Assembly: GCF_001905005.1 (NCBI RefSeq)
Contig: NZ_LWKZ01000026.1
Span: forward strand, 447,852-511,851
From: Streptomyces sp. CB02923
GTDB lineage: Bacteria > Actinomycetota > Actinomycetes > Streptomycetales > Streptomycetaceae
Length of the DNA stretch: 64,000 nucleotides
Direction: 5' to 3'
In this document: one piece after another, positions 7,756-15,232 of the stretch
Numbering within the stretch: position 1 is the first letter of the stretch
Layout of the letters: each line of letters begins with the position of its first letter
Notes under the pieces: generated by a model
Database searches by the model: none
What the model was told of the DNA's origin: nothing
What the model saw: the letters and a program-made list of their open reading frames with translations, nothing else
Position numbers and translations under genes: made by a program

Positions 7756-8715
7756 ATGAGTTCCCCCACTGGGCCCGCACCCGGCTCGCCCCGTTTTGAC
7801 GAAGTTTCTCCGAGCTCGGGCGCCGCACCTGGCCTGCCTGTACGAATGCCGCGTCCCCGGCAGTCCGGTCGTCACCGCCGACCGGAGCCCGTCGCTGCGC
7901 CCGAGGGCGCACCCGCCCTGGTCCTCGCCGTGCCCGGCACCCCTTCGGCCGCCGCGCGCGGCCTCGCGGCGGAGGTGACCAGCATCGCCCGCTCCGAGCT
8001 GCCCGGCCTCGACGCCCGGATCGGCTACGTGGACGGCGGCGACGCGGAGTACCCCGCGCTGGAGGCCGTGCTGGCGCAGACCGCCGGCGAGCACAAGGCC
8101 CGTACGGGCGACGGCTCGCAGGCCGAGCAGCAGGGCCCGCCCGCGGTGGTCGTACCGCTGCTGGCCGGGCCGGACAGCGCGCTGCTCCGCCGCATACGCC
8201 AAGCGATCATGAACAGCGGTTCGGCGGCCGAGCTGACCGACGTGCTCGGCCCGCACCCGCTGCTCGCCGAGGCCCTGCACGTACGCCTGTCCGAAGCCGG
8301 TCTGGCCCGCGCCGACCGGGCCCGCCTGTTCACGGTCGCGACGGCCGCCGACGGCATCGTCCTCGCGACGGTCGGCGGCGAGGAGGCCGTACAGGCGGCC
8401 GGGATCACCGGCATGCTGCTGTCCGCCCGGCTGGCCGTGCCGGTGCTGGCCGCCGCGCTGGACCAGGAGGGCTCCATCGCCCGTACGGCCGACGAGCTGC
8501 GCTCCTCGGGCTCGCAGCAGCTGGCCCTGGCCCCGTACCTGATCGGTCCGGAGATCGCCGACGGCCTGGTGGGGGCGGCGGCAGCGGAAGCGGGCTGCTC
8601 GGCGGCGGAGCCCCTGGGCGCATACGGGACGGTCGGCCGCCTGGTGCTGTCGAACTACGCGTCGGCGCTGGGCATCACGCTGCAGTCGGCGGGGCAGGGC
8701 GCGCCGGTACGGTGA
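7756..8715 (+). CDS. CbiX/sirohydrochlorin chelatase-like protein lacking the catalytic histidines
   Basis: A 319-residue protein with the paired-domain layout of actinobacterial CbiX/SirB-type chelatases: LVLAVPGTPSAAA opens the first domain after a Pro-rich N-terminal tail of about 50 residues, and IVLATVGGEEA opens the second near residue 195. In active chelatases the first strand ends in an HGT/HGS motif and a second His follows a VPLF strand. Here these are VPGTP and VPLLAGPDSALL, with no His. I infer a non-chelating paralogue, perhaps a scaffold or binding protein. The start at ATG 7756 is preceded by a weak ribosome site. It converges on the lactonase gene across a hairpin. Confidence 0.6.
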   Translation: MSSPTGPAPGSPRFDEVSPSSGAAPGLPVRMPRPRQSGRHRRPEPVAAPEGAPALVLAVPGTPSAAARGLAAEVTSIARSELPGLDARIGYVDGGDAEYPALEAVLAQTAGEHKARTGDGSQAEQQGPPAVVVPLLAGPDSALLRRIRQAIMNSGSAAELTDVLGPHPLLAEALHVRLSEAGLARADRARLFTVATAADGIVLATVGGEEAVQAAGITGMLLSARLAVPVLAAALDQEGSIARTADELRSSGSQQLALAPYLIGPEIADGLVGAAAAEAGCSAAEPLGAYGTVGRLVLSNYASALGITLQSAGQGAPVR

Positions 8716-8752
8716 TGCCGTAGGGCGGCGGCCGACGCCGTCGTCACCATCG

Positions 8753-8788
8753 CGAAGGGCCGCTCCCCCTGCGGGGGGCGGCCCTTCG
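8753..8788. terminator. Bidirectional terminator hairpin
   Basis: CGAAGGGCCGC (8753-8763) pairs with GCGGCCCTTCG (8778-8788), with further C/G pairing inside. It sits between the convergent CbiX-like and lactonase genes and probably ends both. Confidence 0.8.
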
Positions 8789-8830
8789 GGCTCTCCGGGC
8801 ACCGCCCGGCTCACGGCGCAGTCGGCCGCG

Positions 8831-9883
8831 TCAGACGAAGACCACGCAGGAAGCGGCCGGGGCCTCGATCGAGCCGCCCGCCTCCGGCACCCCGGTCGCG
8901 GGGTCGACGGAGAACCAGGTCACGTCCCCGGAGCGCTCGTTGGCGGCGTACAGGTGCCGCCCTCCCGGGTGCAGCGCCAGGTCGCGCGGCCAGTGCCCGC
9001 CGCACGGCACGGTCGTGACCAGGGAGAAGCTCTCTCCCGAAGGGGCGACGGCGAGGACGGAGATGCTGTCGTGGCCCCGGTTCGCCACCCAGGCGAAGCG
9101 GCCGTCGGGCGAGACGACCAGTTCGGAGGGGTGGTTGCCGCCCGCGTCCGGAGGGAGGACCGCCGTCTCGGCCAGCGGTGTGAGGGTGCCGGTGGTGGCG
9201 TCCCAGTGGCACGGCGTGGCCGTGGAGGACAGTTCGTTGATGACGTACGCATGGTCGCCACGCGGGTGGAAGGCGAGGTGCCGGGGCCCGCTGCCCGGAC
9301 GCAGCCGTACCTCGTGACGTATCGCGGGCACCCCGCTCGCGGGGTCGGGTTCGCAGATGCGTACGGAATCGGTGCCCAGGTCGACGCTGAGCAGCCAGCG
9401 GCCGGTGGGGTCGGGCAGCACGGCGTGCGCGTGCGGGCCTTCCTGGCGGTCGGGGTGCGGGCCGCTGCCCGTGTGCTGGAGGACGACGGCGGGCTCCGTG
9501 AGGGTGCCGTCTGCCCGTACGGACAGTGCGCTGACGCTGCCGGAGGTGTAGTTGGCGGTCAGCAGGTGCCCGGACCAGAGGGCAAGGTGGGTGGGGGCGG
9601 CGCCGCCCACCGGTATGGGGGCACCGAGCAGCGCCGGCCCCTTCTCCGTGAGGGCGAAGGCGGCAGCCGCGCCGTCGGAGGTCTCGCTCACCGCGTACAG
9701 GTGGCGGCCGTCGGGCGCGGGAGCGAGGTAGCTCGGGTCGCGTACCTCGTCCGTGGCGTGCAGCGGGGTCAGGGCGCCCGTCTCCGCGTCGACCGCCGCC
9801 GTGATGATGCCGCGCCCGCCCGCCGACGTGAACGACCCGATGTACGCCCGCTGCCCGCTGCCTGTCGTACCCATCGGCCCCAT
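8831..9883 (-). CDS. Lactonase family seven-bladed propeller (6-phosphogluconolactonase Pgl-type)
   Basis: A 350-residue cytosolic propeller of the lactonase/3-carboxymuconate cyclase family, whose best known member hydrolyses 6-phosphogluconolactone. Typical motifs appear in order: AYIGSFTSAGGRGI at the N-terminus, GPHAHAVLPDP near residue 150, and HLAFHPRG, HPSELVVSPDGRF and PRDLALHPGGRHLYAANE in the last blades. The ATG at 9883 has CGGAG five bases upstream; a second ATG three codons later is a weaker choice. The actual lactone substrate is not certain. No partner genes of the pentose phosphate pathway lie nearby. Confidence 0.85.
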   Translation of the reverse strand: MGPMGTTGSGQRAYIGSFTSAGGRGIITAAVDAETGALTPLHATDEVRDPSYLAPAPDGRHLYAVSETSDGAAAAFALTEKGPALLGAPIPVGGAAPTHLALWSGHLLTANYTSGSVSALSVRADGTLTEPAVVLQHTGSGPHPDRQEGPHAHAVLPDPTGRWLLSVDLGTDSVRICEPDPASGVPAIRHEVRLRPGSGPRHLAFHPRGDHAYVINELSSTATPCHWDATTGTLTPLAETAVLPPDAGGNHPSELVVSPDGRFAWVANRGHDSISVLAVAPSGESFSLVTTVPCGGHWPRDLALHPGGRHLYAANERSGDVTWFSVDPATGVPEAGGSIEAPAASCVVFV

Positions 9884-10059
9884 CGGCGCTCCGCCTGCCC
9901 TTCGTCCGCCCTGCGTGTCGTACGGAGTTGTACGCGCTGACGCTAACAGGCTCGTACGGGCGGGCTGCCGGGCACGGGCCGCCAGTCCGTACGCCGGTCA
10001 CGGGCGGCGCGGGTGACCGTGACCGGCAGCGGATCCACCAGCGGTTCTCGTCGCAGTTC

Positions 10060-11571
10060 TCAGGCGTCGGCCAGCGGCGAGCGCGGGGAGCTGCGCAGCG
10101 GTGCGGCCAGTTCGGCCAGGGCGCGCTCCAGGCCGTGCAGGTGAGCGAGCGCGGGCTCCAGGGCTGCCGGGTGCGGGACGGCGGCCGTGGTGGCGGCCGT
10201 GAACTCGCGGGGCTGCTGTGGCGTGGTGAGTGCTTCGACGGCGGCCTCCACACGCTGGCAGGCGGCGGTCAGCCGGGCGTCGTGCGACGCCTCCGGGTCG
10301 GCGGCGATGGACGCCAGTCCGCGGACCTCACGGGCACAGTCGTCCAGCAGCGCCAGCACCTGCCGGGCCCGTCCCTTGCGGGCCCGCATCGGCGCCAGCG
10401 GGTGCACCAGCGGGGAGAGGGAGAGCCGTACCCGGCGGAGCAGCACTTCCAGCTCGGCGACGAGCGGTCCGGGGTCGGCGCTCTCGGTCCCCGCGATGCG
10501 CGCCGCGGCCTCCGCGGTGCAGTGGTGCACGCAGCGCAGGGCGCGCTGGACCCACGCGTCCGTCGTGGCGTGCGTGGTGACGGGCAGGACCACGAGGACG
10601 GCCAGCACCGCGCTCAGCGCGCCGACACCGGTCTCCGCCAGGCGCAGCGCGAGCAGCCCGGGGTCCAGGACGCCCAGCAGCCCGTACAGCAGCCCGACCA
10701 TCAGGGTCACCGCGAGCATGTTCCAGGTGTACGAGACCGGTGAGGCGTAGAAGATCGAGAAGACGCAGACGGCGATGAGGACGGCCGTGGGTGCCAGCGC
10801 TCCGTGCAGGGGCACGGCGATCAGCAGCCCGGCGGGGATGCCGAGGAGCGTGCCGAGCATCCGGCGGAAGCTGCGGACCACGGTCTCGCCGCGCGAGGCG
10901 GTGTTGACGAAGATCCACCACATGGCGCCGACGGCCCAGTACCACCGCTCGTGGGAGAGCAGCTGGCCCGCGACCAGGGCGAAGGCTCCGGCGGCGGTCG
11001 CCTGGAGCGCCTGGCGGGTCGTCGCGCGGGCGAAGCCCTTGCCGCCGGGCAGGGCGGGGACGGCGGGCGGCGGCGTACGGCGCTCGTAGCACCACAGTCC
11101 GAAGCGGACGAACGAGCAGGCGAGAAGGGCGAGCGCGGTGGCGGCGTACAGCTCGGGCAGCTGCTCGGGCACCGTGCGCAGGAACTGCGCCTCGAAGAAG
11201 GACATGAACGCGAAGATGCCGAGGGCGTTGCCGCGCGGCCCCCAGCGGCGGGCGTAGACGCCGATGCCGACCATGGCGAGGAAGGCGGTGTCCCGTACCA
11301 GCGGATAGTCGTGCAGCATCGCCGCCGCGGCGAGCACCGGGAAGCCGACCAGCGGCAGCAGGGCGGTGGACACCATCTGGCCGCGGACCGTCGTGTCCGC
11401 GACGGTGAAGAGGGCGAGCAACGCGGCGACCCCGCCCACCACGGCACCGACCAGCGAGTGGCCGACGGCGGCGCACACGGCCACCGCCAGGCCGACGCCC
11501 ACGACGGCCCGCGCGGCGCTGCGCAGCCGCAGCCGGCCCGGGTCCGGCGCCACGAACACCCTCTTCAACAC
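10060..11571 (-). CDS. FUSC family inner-membrane protein
   Basis: A 503-residue membrane protein of the fusaric acid resistance/FUSC superfamily. It has the two-half layout: a block of about five hydrophobic helices (residues 20-170), a cytosolic stretch, a second block (about 190-340) with the family motif HERWYWAVGAMWWIFVN, and a helical cytosolic C-terminus. Such proteins are thought to help export aromatic or other compounds. The chosen GTG (11571) begins VLKRVFVAPDP and has AAAGGGG nine bases upstream; an in-frame GTG at 11598 has no good ribosome site. A terminator-like hairpin lies in its leader. A larger FUSC paralogue is at 23924-26218. Confidence 0.85.
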   Translation of the reverse strand: MLKRVFVAPDPGRLRLRSAARAVVGVGLAVAVCAAVGHSLVGAVVGGVAALLALFTVADTTVRGQMVSTALLPLVGFPVLAAAAMLHDYPLVRDTAFLAMVGIGVYARRWGPRGNALGIFAFMSFFEAQFLRTVPEQLPELYAATALALLACSFVRFGLWCYERRTPPPAVPALPGGKGFARATTRQALQATAAGAFALVAGQLLSHERWYWAVGAMWWIFVNTASRGETVVRSFRRMLGTLLGIPAGLLIAVPLHGALAPTAVLIAVCVFSIFYASPVSYTWNMLAVTLMVGLLYGLLGVLDPGLLALRLAETGVGALSAVLAVLVVLPVTTHATTDAWVQRALRCVHHCTAEAAARIAGTESADPGPLVAELEVLLRRVRLSLSPLVHPLAPMRARKGRARQVLALLDDCAREVRGLASIAADPEASHDARLTAACQRVEAAVEALTTPQQPREFTAATTAAVPHPAALEPALAHLHGLERALAELAAPLRSSPRSPLADA

Positions 11572-11647
11572 GTTTTTCCACCCCTTTGCTTTCAGCACTG
11601 TCCGCCGGCTCCGCGCTTCGATTCCGCGGTGCGGCGCTGTGGTGCGG

Positions 11648-11685
11648 CGCTGCGTGCCCGCATCAAAGCTGCGTGCCCGCATCAA
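11648..11685. repeat. 19-bp direct duplication
   Basis: GCTGCGTGCCCGCATCAAA occurs twice back to back, at 11648-11666 and 11667-11685. It lies in the leader of the FUSC gene, directly after the T run of a leftward terminator. Confidence 0.85.
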
Positions 11686-11711
11686 AAAGGCGCCGCGGAA
11701 ATCCGCAGCGC
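11683..11711 (-). terminator. Leftward intrinsic terminator in the FUSC leader, possible attenuator
   Basis: On the minus strand an 11-base arm (11701-11711) pairs with 11688-11698, with one mismatch and a 2-base loop, and five T residues follow (11683-11687). It faces the FUSC gene, 110 bases before its start codon, and no leftward gene ends just upstream. That placement suggests premature termination as a control step. Confidence 0.65.
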
Positions 11712-11741
11712 CGTCGACTGGCCTATGACAACATCAACACT

Positions 11742-11756
11742 ACTGTTGGCTCAACA
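11742..11756. promoter_or_regulatory. Dyad CTGTTG-GCT-CAACAG upstream of the FUSC terminator
   Basis: Perfect 6-base arms with a 3-base centre. An overlapping partial repeat CAACACTACTGTTG extends it to the left. It lies upstream of the leftward FUSC leader, where an operator would be expected; its regulator is unknown. Confidence 0.4.
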
Positions 11757-11942
11757 GAGCCCGAAAACACTGATCCATTGGCACAGTCCCGCCGCGGACC
11801 CGGCAGCCAAAAGGTGACCATTGGCGCGGGACGCCGCCCGTCTGCCCGAAACGACCCACCCCCGGGTGCCTCGTCTCATTCGCGCGTCCAGATGACGGAA
11901 CACCGCAACCGCGTGCACCTTTCACGCATTACCCTCGTCGCC

Positions 11943-12026
11943 ATGTCCGCACCCGCACGCCTCCTCTGTCTCGCGCTCTTCGCGAACTCGGCCTGGTGCG
12001 TCGACGACGGGCTCTGTCGCCGCTGA
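11943..12026 (+). CDS. Cysteine-containing 27-residue leader peptide upstream of the YeeE/YedE transporter
   Basis: A 27-codon ORF with three cysteines, in the segments LLCLALF, SAWCVDD and the terminal LCRR. TACCCT (11930-11935) ends seven bases before the ATG, so the mRNA is probably leaderless; no clear -35 or ribosome site is seen. It has the same length as the ssu leader at 30921 and also ends with Cys and Arg, though the two sequences are otherwise different. Actinobacterial cysteine leader peptides are known to control sulfur genes by attenuation when cysteinyl-tRNA is sufficient. The transporter starts 219 bases downstream. Assignment rests on size, Cys placement, promoter spacing and context. 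Confidence 0.55.
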   Translation: MSAPARLLCLALFANSAWCVDDGLCRR

Positions 12027-12039
12027 AGCCCGCCGCCCG

Positions 12040-12056
12040 CGCCGTACCGCACGGCG
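12040..12056 (+). promoter_or_regulatory. Hairpin just after the leader ORF
   Basis: CGCCGT and ACGGCG pair around a 5-base loop, 14 bases past the leader stop. This is where stalling or release of the leader ribosome would change RNA folding. Confidence 0.4.
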
Positions 12057-12185
12057 TCGGCGTCCGTGATGTCCGCTTTCCCCCGTGGACTCTCCCCAGG
12101 ATTTCCCTGCCCCGGACGTTTCCGGGATGACGTGAGCCTCCCGCGCCCCGGGCACCCTCCTCGTGCCGCGTCCCGTCGACTCCCG

Positions 12186-12233
12186 CTCAGCTCACCTCAC
12201 CTCACCTCACCGCTCAGCTCACCGCTCACCCTC
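12186..12233 (+). repeat. CTCAC-based simple repeat before the YeeE/YedE start
   Basis: Consecutive GCTCA, CCTCA and CTCAC pentamers fill about 48 bases, ending just before the GGAG ribosome binding site at 12235-12238. The tract is unstructured and C-rich, so it could leave the ribosome site open. Confidence 0.7.
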
Positions 12234-12245
12234 ACGGAGCCCGCT

Positions 12246-13535
12246 GTGACCACAGCACCCCCTGATCCGCTCGTCGGAGCCCCCCGCCCCGGAGCCCTGC
12301 TCGCCCCTTCCCCCACCTCCCGGCCCCGGCCCGCGGCTCCCCCGGCCCCGCCCGTACGCCGCCTGCCGCTCGCCGTCGGGCTGCTGATCGCCGTGGCGCT
12401 GGCGGGCCACGTCTTCGCCTCGTACGGCGCGAAGTCCGGCGTCCTGCTGCTGCTCGGGCTCGGACTGGGGGTGGCCCTGTTCCACTCCCGGTTCGGATTC
12501 ACCTCGGCGTGGCGGCAGCTCGTCGCCGTGGGCAACGGGGCGGGGCTGCGCGCCCACGCGCTGCTGCTGGGCACGACGGCCACGCTGTTCGCTCTGGTCA
12601 TCGGCACCAGCACCGGACTGTTCGGTTCGGCGCCCGCGCCCTCCGGCGGGCCGCTCGGTGTGGGGCTGCTCCTCGGCTCGTTCGTGTTCGCCGTCGGTAT
12701 GCAGCTGGGGGGTGCCTGCGCCTCCGGCACGCTGTTCGCGGTGGGGTCGGGGCAGACGTCCATCGTGCTGACCCTGGGCGGCTTTATCGCCGGTTCCACC
12801 CTGGCCGCCTGGCAGTTCGACCTGTGGAAGGACCTGCCGGCGTACGAGCCGGTCGTGTTCGCCGACCACATCGGCTGGTTCGGTTCGTGGGCCGTCACCA
12901 TCCTGGCGCTGGCCGTCGTCGTGGTCGTCAGCCGGGCGGTGCAGGCGCGGCGCAATCCGCCGCCGACCGGCCCGGTTCCGTCGGCGAAGACGTCGGCCGC
13001 CCGTGTCCTGCGCGGTTCGTGGCCGCTGGCCGTCGGCGCGGCGGTGCTGGCGCTGCTGGGCGGCGGCGTGCTCCTCGTGTCCGGCGGGGCATGGGGTGTG
13101 ACGAGCGCGTTCAGCCTGTGGGGCGCGAAGCTGGTGAGTGCGCTCGGCGGGCATCCGGAGACGTGGTCGTACTGGCAGAAGCCCGCGAACGCGCACGCGC
13201 TGTCCGGCCCGGTACTGGCCGACAAGACCAGCCTCACCGACATCGGCATCATGATCGGCGCTGCGGTGGCCGCCGCGCTGGGCGGCACCTGGGCACTGCA
13301 CCGGGGCACCCCCTGGCGCACCGCGGTCGCGGCGGTCGCGGGCGGCGTCCTGATGGGCGTCGGCGCCCGGCTGGCGGGCGGCTGCAACATCGGCGCCTAC
13401 CTCGCGGGCATCGCCTCCGGCAGCCTGCACGGCTGGATCTGGGGCGCGACGGCGCTGCTGGGCACCTGGGCCGGTCTGAAGCTGCGGCCCGCCTTCCGGC
13501 TGGCCAACCCGAAGCCCGGTGACGGGGTCTGCTGA
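12246..13535 (+). CDS. YeeE/YedE family thiosulfate/sulfur transporter (TsuA-like)
   Basis: A 429-residue polytopic membrane protein with about nine or ten hydrophobic segments. Key family motifs are GGACASGTLF (first half) and GARLAGGCNIGAYLAG (second half), which carry pore-lining cysteines like those that pass thiosulfate through TsuA. An internal pseudo-repeat with these two Cys-Gly motifs is clear. The start is GTG 12246 with GGAG seven bases upstream; the open frame upstream crosses a low-complexity repeat and is not likely coding. A Cys-containing leader ORF precedes it, which fits uptake of sulfur for cysteine synthesis. The rhodanese/TusA partner often found nearby is absent. Confidence 0.85.
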   Translation: MTTAPPDPLVGAPRPGALLAPSPTSRPRPAAPPAPPVRRLPLAVGLLIAVALAGHVFASYGAKSGVLLLLGLGLGVALFHSRFGFTSAWRQLVAVGNGAGLRAHALLLGTTATLFALVIGTSTGLFGSAPAPSGGPLGVGLLLGSFVFAVGMQLGGACASGTLFAVGSGQTSIVLTLGGFIAGSTLAAWQFDLWKDLPAYEPVVFADHIGWFGSWAVTILALAVVVVVSRAVQARRNPPPTGPVPSAKTSAARVLRGSWPLAVGAAVLALLGGGVLLVSGGAWGVTSAFSLWGAKLVSALGGHPETWSYWQKPANAHALSGPVLADKTSLTDIGIMIGAAVAAALGGTWALHRGTPWRTAVAAVAGGVLMGVGARLAGGCNIGAYLAGIASGSLHGWIWGATALLGTWAGLKLRPAFRLANPKPGDGVC

Positions 13536-13564
13536 CGGGTGACGGGTGACGGGTGACGGATGAC
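13533..13564 (+). repeat. 7-bp array starting at the transporter stop codon
   Basis: TGACGGG is repeated three times and then as TGACGGA and a partial TGAC. The first TGA is the stop codon of the YeeE/YedE gene. A run of about ten G follows. Confidence 0.8.
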
Positions 13565-13598
13565 CCGGGGGGGGGACGGAGCGGGACGGTCCCCTCAC

Positions 13599-13634
13599 GA
13601 GGACCCCGAGGACCCCGAGGACGCCGAGGACGCC
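13599..13634 (+). repeat. 9-bp array, 4 units
   Basis: Units GAGGACCCC, GAGGACCCC, GAGGACGCC and GAGGACGCC are contiguous. They lie between the transporter and the Lrp-type regulator. Confidence 0.8.
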
Positions 13635-13742
13635 GAGAGCCCCCACGCCCCTCTCCGCCAGTGGCCGCCGCACGCGCCCGCCGAGTGGGCCATTGGTACA
13701 GTCACCAGGACCCCGTACCGCTCCTGAGGAGGCCGTCGGCCC

Positions 13743-14222
13743 ATGGCCGTGGACACGCTCGACGCGAAGATCCTCCGGCTGCTGCTGGAGCAGCCGCGCA
13801 CCAGCGTGCGGGAGTACGCCCGTATCCTCGGCATCGCCCGAGGTACCGTCCAGGCGCGTCTGGACCGGCTGGAGCGGGACGGGGTGATCACGGCGTACGG
13901 GCCCCGCCTCTCGCCCGCCGCCCTCGGCCATCCCGTACTCGCCTTCGTGCACGTCGAGGTCACCCAGGGGCACCTGGAGGACGTCGCCGACGAGCTGGCC
14001 GAGGTGCCGGAGATCATCGAGGCGTTCTCGACGACCGGCGGCGGTGATCTGCTGACGCGGGTGGTCGCGCGGGACGCGGCCCACCTGGAGGACGTGATCC
14101 AGCGGCTGATCAAGATGTCGGGGGTGGTCCGTACGCGTACGGAGGTGGCGCTGCGCGAACGGGTGCCGCACCGGATGCTGCCGCTGGTCGAAGCGGTGGG
14201 CGGTACCGCCAAGCCGCGCTGA
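13743..14222 (+). CDS. Lrp/AsnC family transcriptional regulator
   Basis: A 159-residue feast/famine regulator. Residues 1-60 form the winged helix-turn-helix (DTLDAKILRLLLEQPRTSVREYARILGIARGT region), and residues about 70-145 form the ligand-sensing RAM domain with the GHPVLAFVHVEV strand and FSTTGGGDLLTRVVARD. GAGGAGG lies ten bases before the ATG. Family members bind amino acids and control transport or catabolism. No divergent target gene is adjacent; the transporter upstream or the phosphatase downstream (24 bases away) are candidates. Confidence 0.9.
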   Translation: MAVDTLDAKILRLLLEQPRTSVREYARILGIARGTVQARLDRLERDGVITAYGPRLSPAALGHPVLAFVHVEVTQGHLEDVADELAEVPEIIEAFSTTGGGDLLTRVVARDAAHLEDVIQRLIKMSGVVRTRTEVALRERVPHRMLPLVEAVGGTAKPR

Positions 14223-14246
14223 GGGGCGCCTTGGCATGCTGATGCC

Positions 14247-14975
14247 ATGAGCATCCCCGTCAGCCCCTCCTCCGCCCCCGCCACCGGCTCCCACCCCGCT
14301 CCCGCTCCCGTCGTCTTCGACCTGGACGGAACGCTCGTGGACAGCGAGCCGAACTACTACGAGGCGGGGCGCAGCGTGCTCGCCGGGTACGGCGTCACCG
14401 ACTTCACCTGGGAGCACCACGCCCGCTTCATCGGCATCGGCACCCGCGAGACGCTGGAGATCCTCAAGCGCGAGTACGGCATCGACGCCCCCCTCGACGA
14501 GCTGCTGGCCGGCAAGAACCGCGCCTATCTGGAACGGGCGCGGGCGCACACCGAGGTCTTTCCCGAGATGCGCACGTTCGTGGAGCGGCTGCACGCGGCC
14601 GGACACCCGCTGGCGGTGGCCTCCGGCTCCTCGCGGTCCGCGATCGAGACGGTGCTCGCGGCCACCGGGCTGGACGCGTGGCTGACCGTGCTCGTCTCCG
14701 CCGAGGAGGTGGCGCACGGCAAGCCCGCGCCGGACGTCTTCCTGGAGGCGGCCCGCAGGCTGGGCGCGGAGCCGCGGACGTGCGTGGTGCTGGAGGACGC
14801 GCCGCCCGGAGCGGAGGCGGCCCGCCGGGCGGGCATGCGGTGCATCGCGATCCCGTACGTACCGGAGACGGCGGCGGACCCGGCCTTCGGCAGCGCCGGG
14901 CTGTTCTTCCCGGGCGGGCAGAAGGAATTCACGGCCGAGGCCGCGCACCGCTGGATCACCGCGGGCGGAAGCTGA
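14247..14975 (+). CDS. HAD-superfamily phosphatase / beta-phosphoglucomutase-like hydrolase
   Basis: A 242-residue HAD subfamily IA protein. Motif I is VFDLDGTLVDSE (nucleophile and acid Asp), motif II is VASGSS, motif III is the Lys in HGKPAPDVF, and motif IV is VVLEDAPPGAEAA. A four-helix cap lies between motifs I and II, as in beta-phosphoglucomutase and sugar-phosphate phosphatases. Residues 1-20 are a low-complexity Pro/Ser tail. It starts 24 bases after the Lrp-type gene and may be co-transcribed with it. The substrate is unknown. Confidence 0.88.
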   Translation: MSIPVSPSSAPATGSHPAPAPVVFDLDGTLVDSEPNYYEAGRSVLAGYGVTDFTWEHHARFIGIGTRETLEILKREYGIDAPLDELLAGKNRAYLERARAHTEVFPEMRTFVERLHAAGHPLAVASGSSRSAIETVLAATGLDAWLTVLVSAEEVAHGKPAPDVFLEAARRLGAEPRTCVVLEDAPPGAEAARRAGMRCIAIPYVPETAADPAFGSAGLFFPGGQKEFTAEAAHRWITAGGS

Positions 14976-15232
14976 AACCGGCGCATGCGCTCCGCCATTT
15001 GCAGCAGGGTCGCCGCTCCGGGCCGGCGCCCCGTAAGAAGGTGACGGAACCGCTGAGGGCCGGGCCGCCGCGCCGACCGGAAATCACCGGCTGCGGAGGG
15101 TCCGGCCCGTAACGCGCTCACTGATTCGGGCGACATCGGCTCCGGATCATGCTGACTTCTTCCGTGCCGGGCACTCCTTTTCTGCCACCCGCCCCCGCAT
15201 CGCGGAACACCATGGAAAGCAGGTAGCAGAGC

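Noticed and set aside
12219..14948. 909-residue leftward frame opposite the transporter and HAD genes
   Set aside because: It is antisense to clear YeeE/YedE, Lrp and HAD genes, is Arg/Gln/Gly-rich as shadows of GC-rich genes are, and has no motifs.
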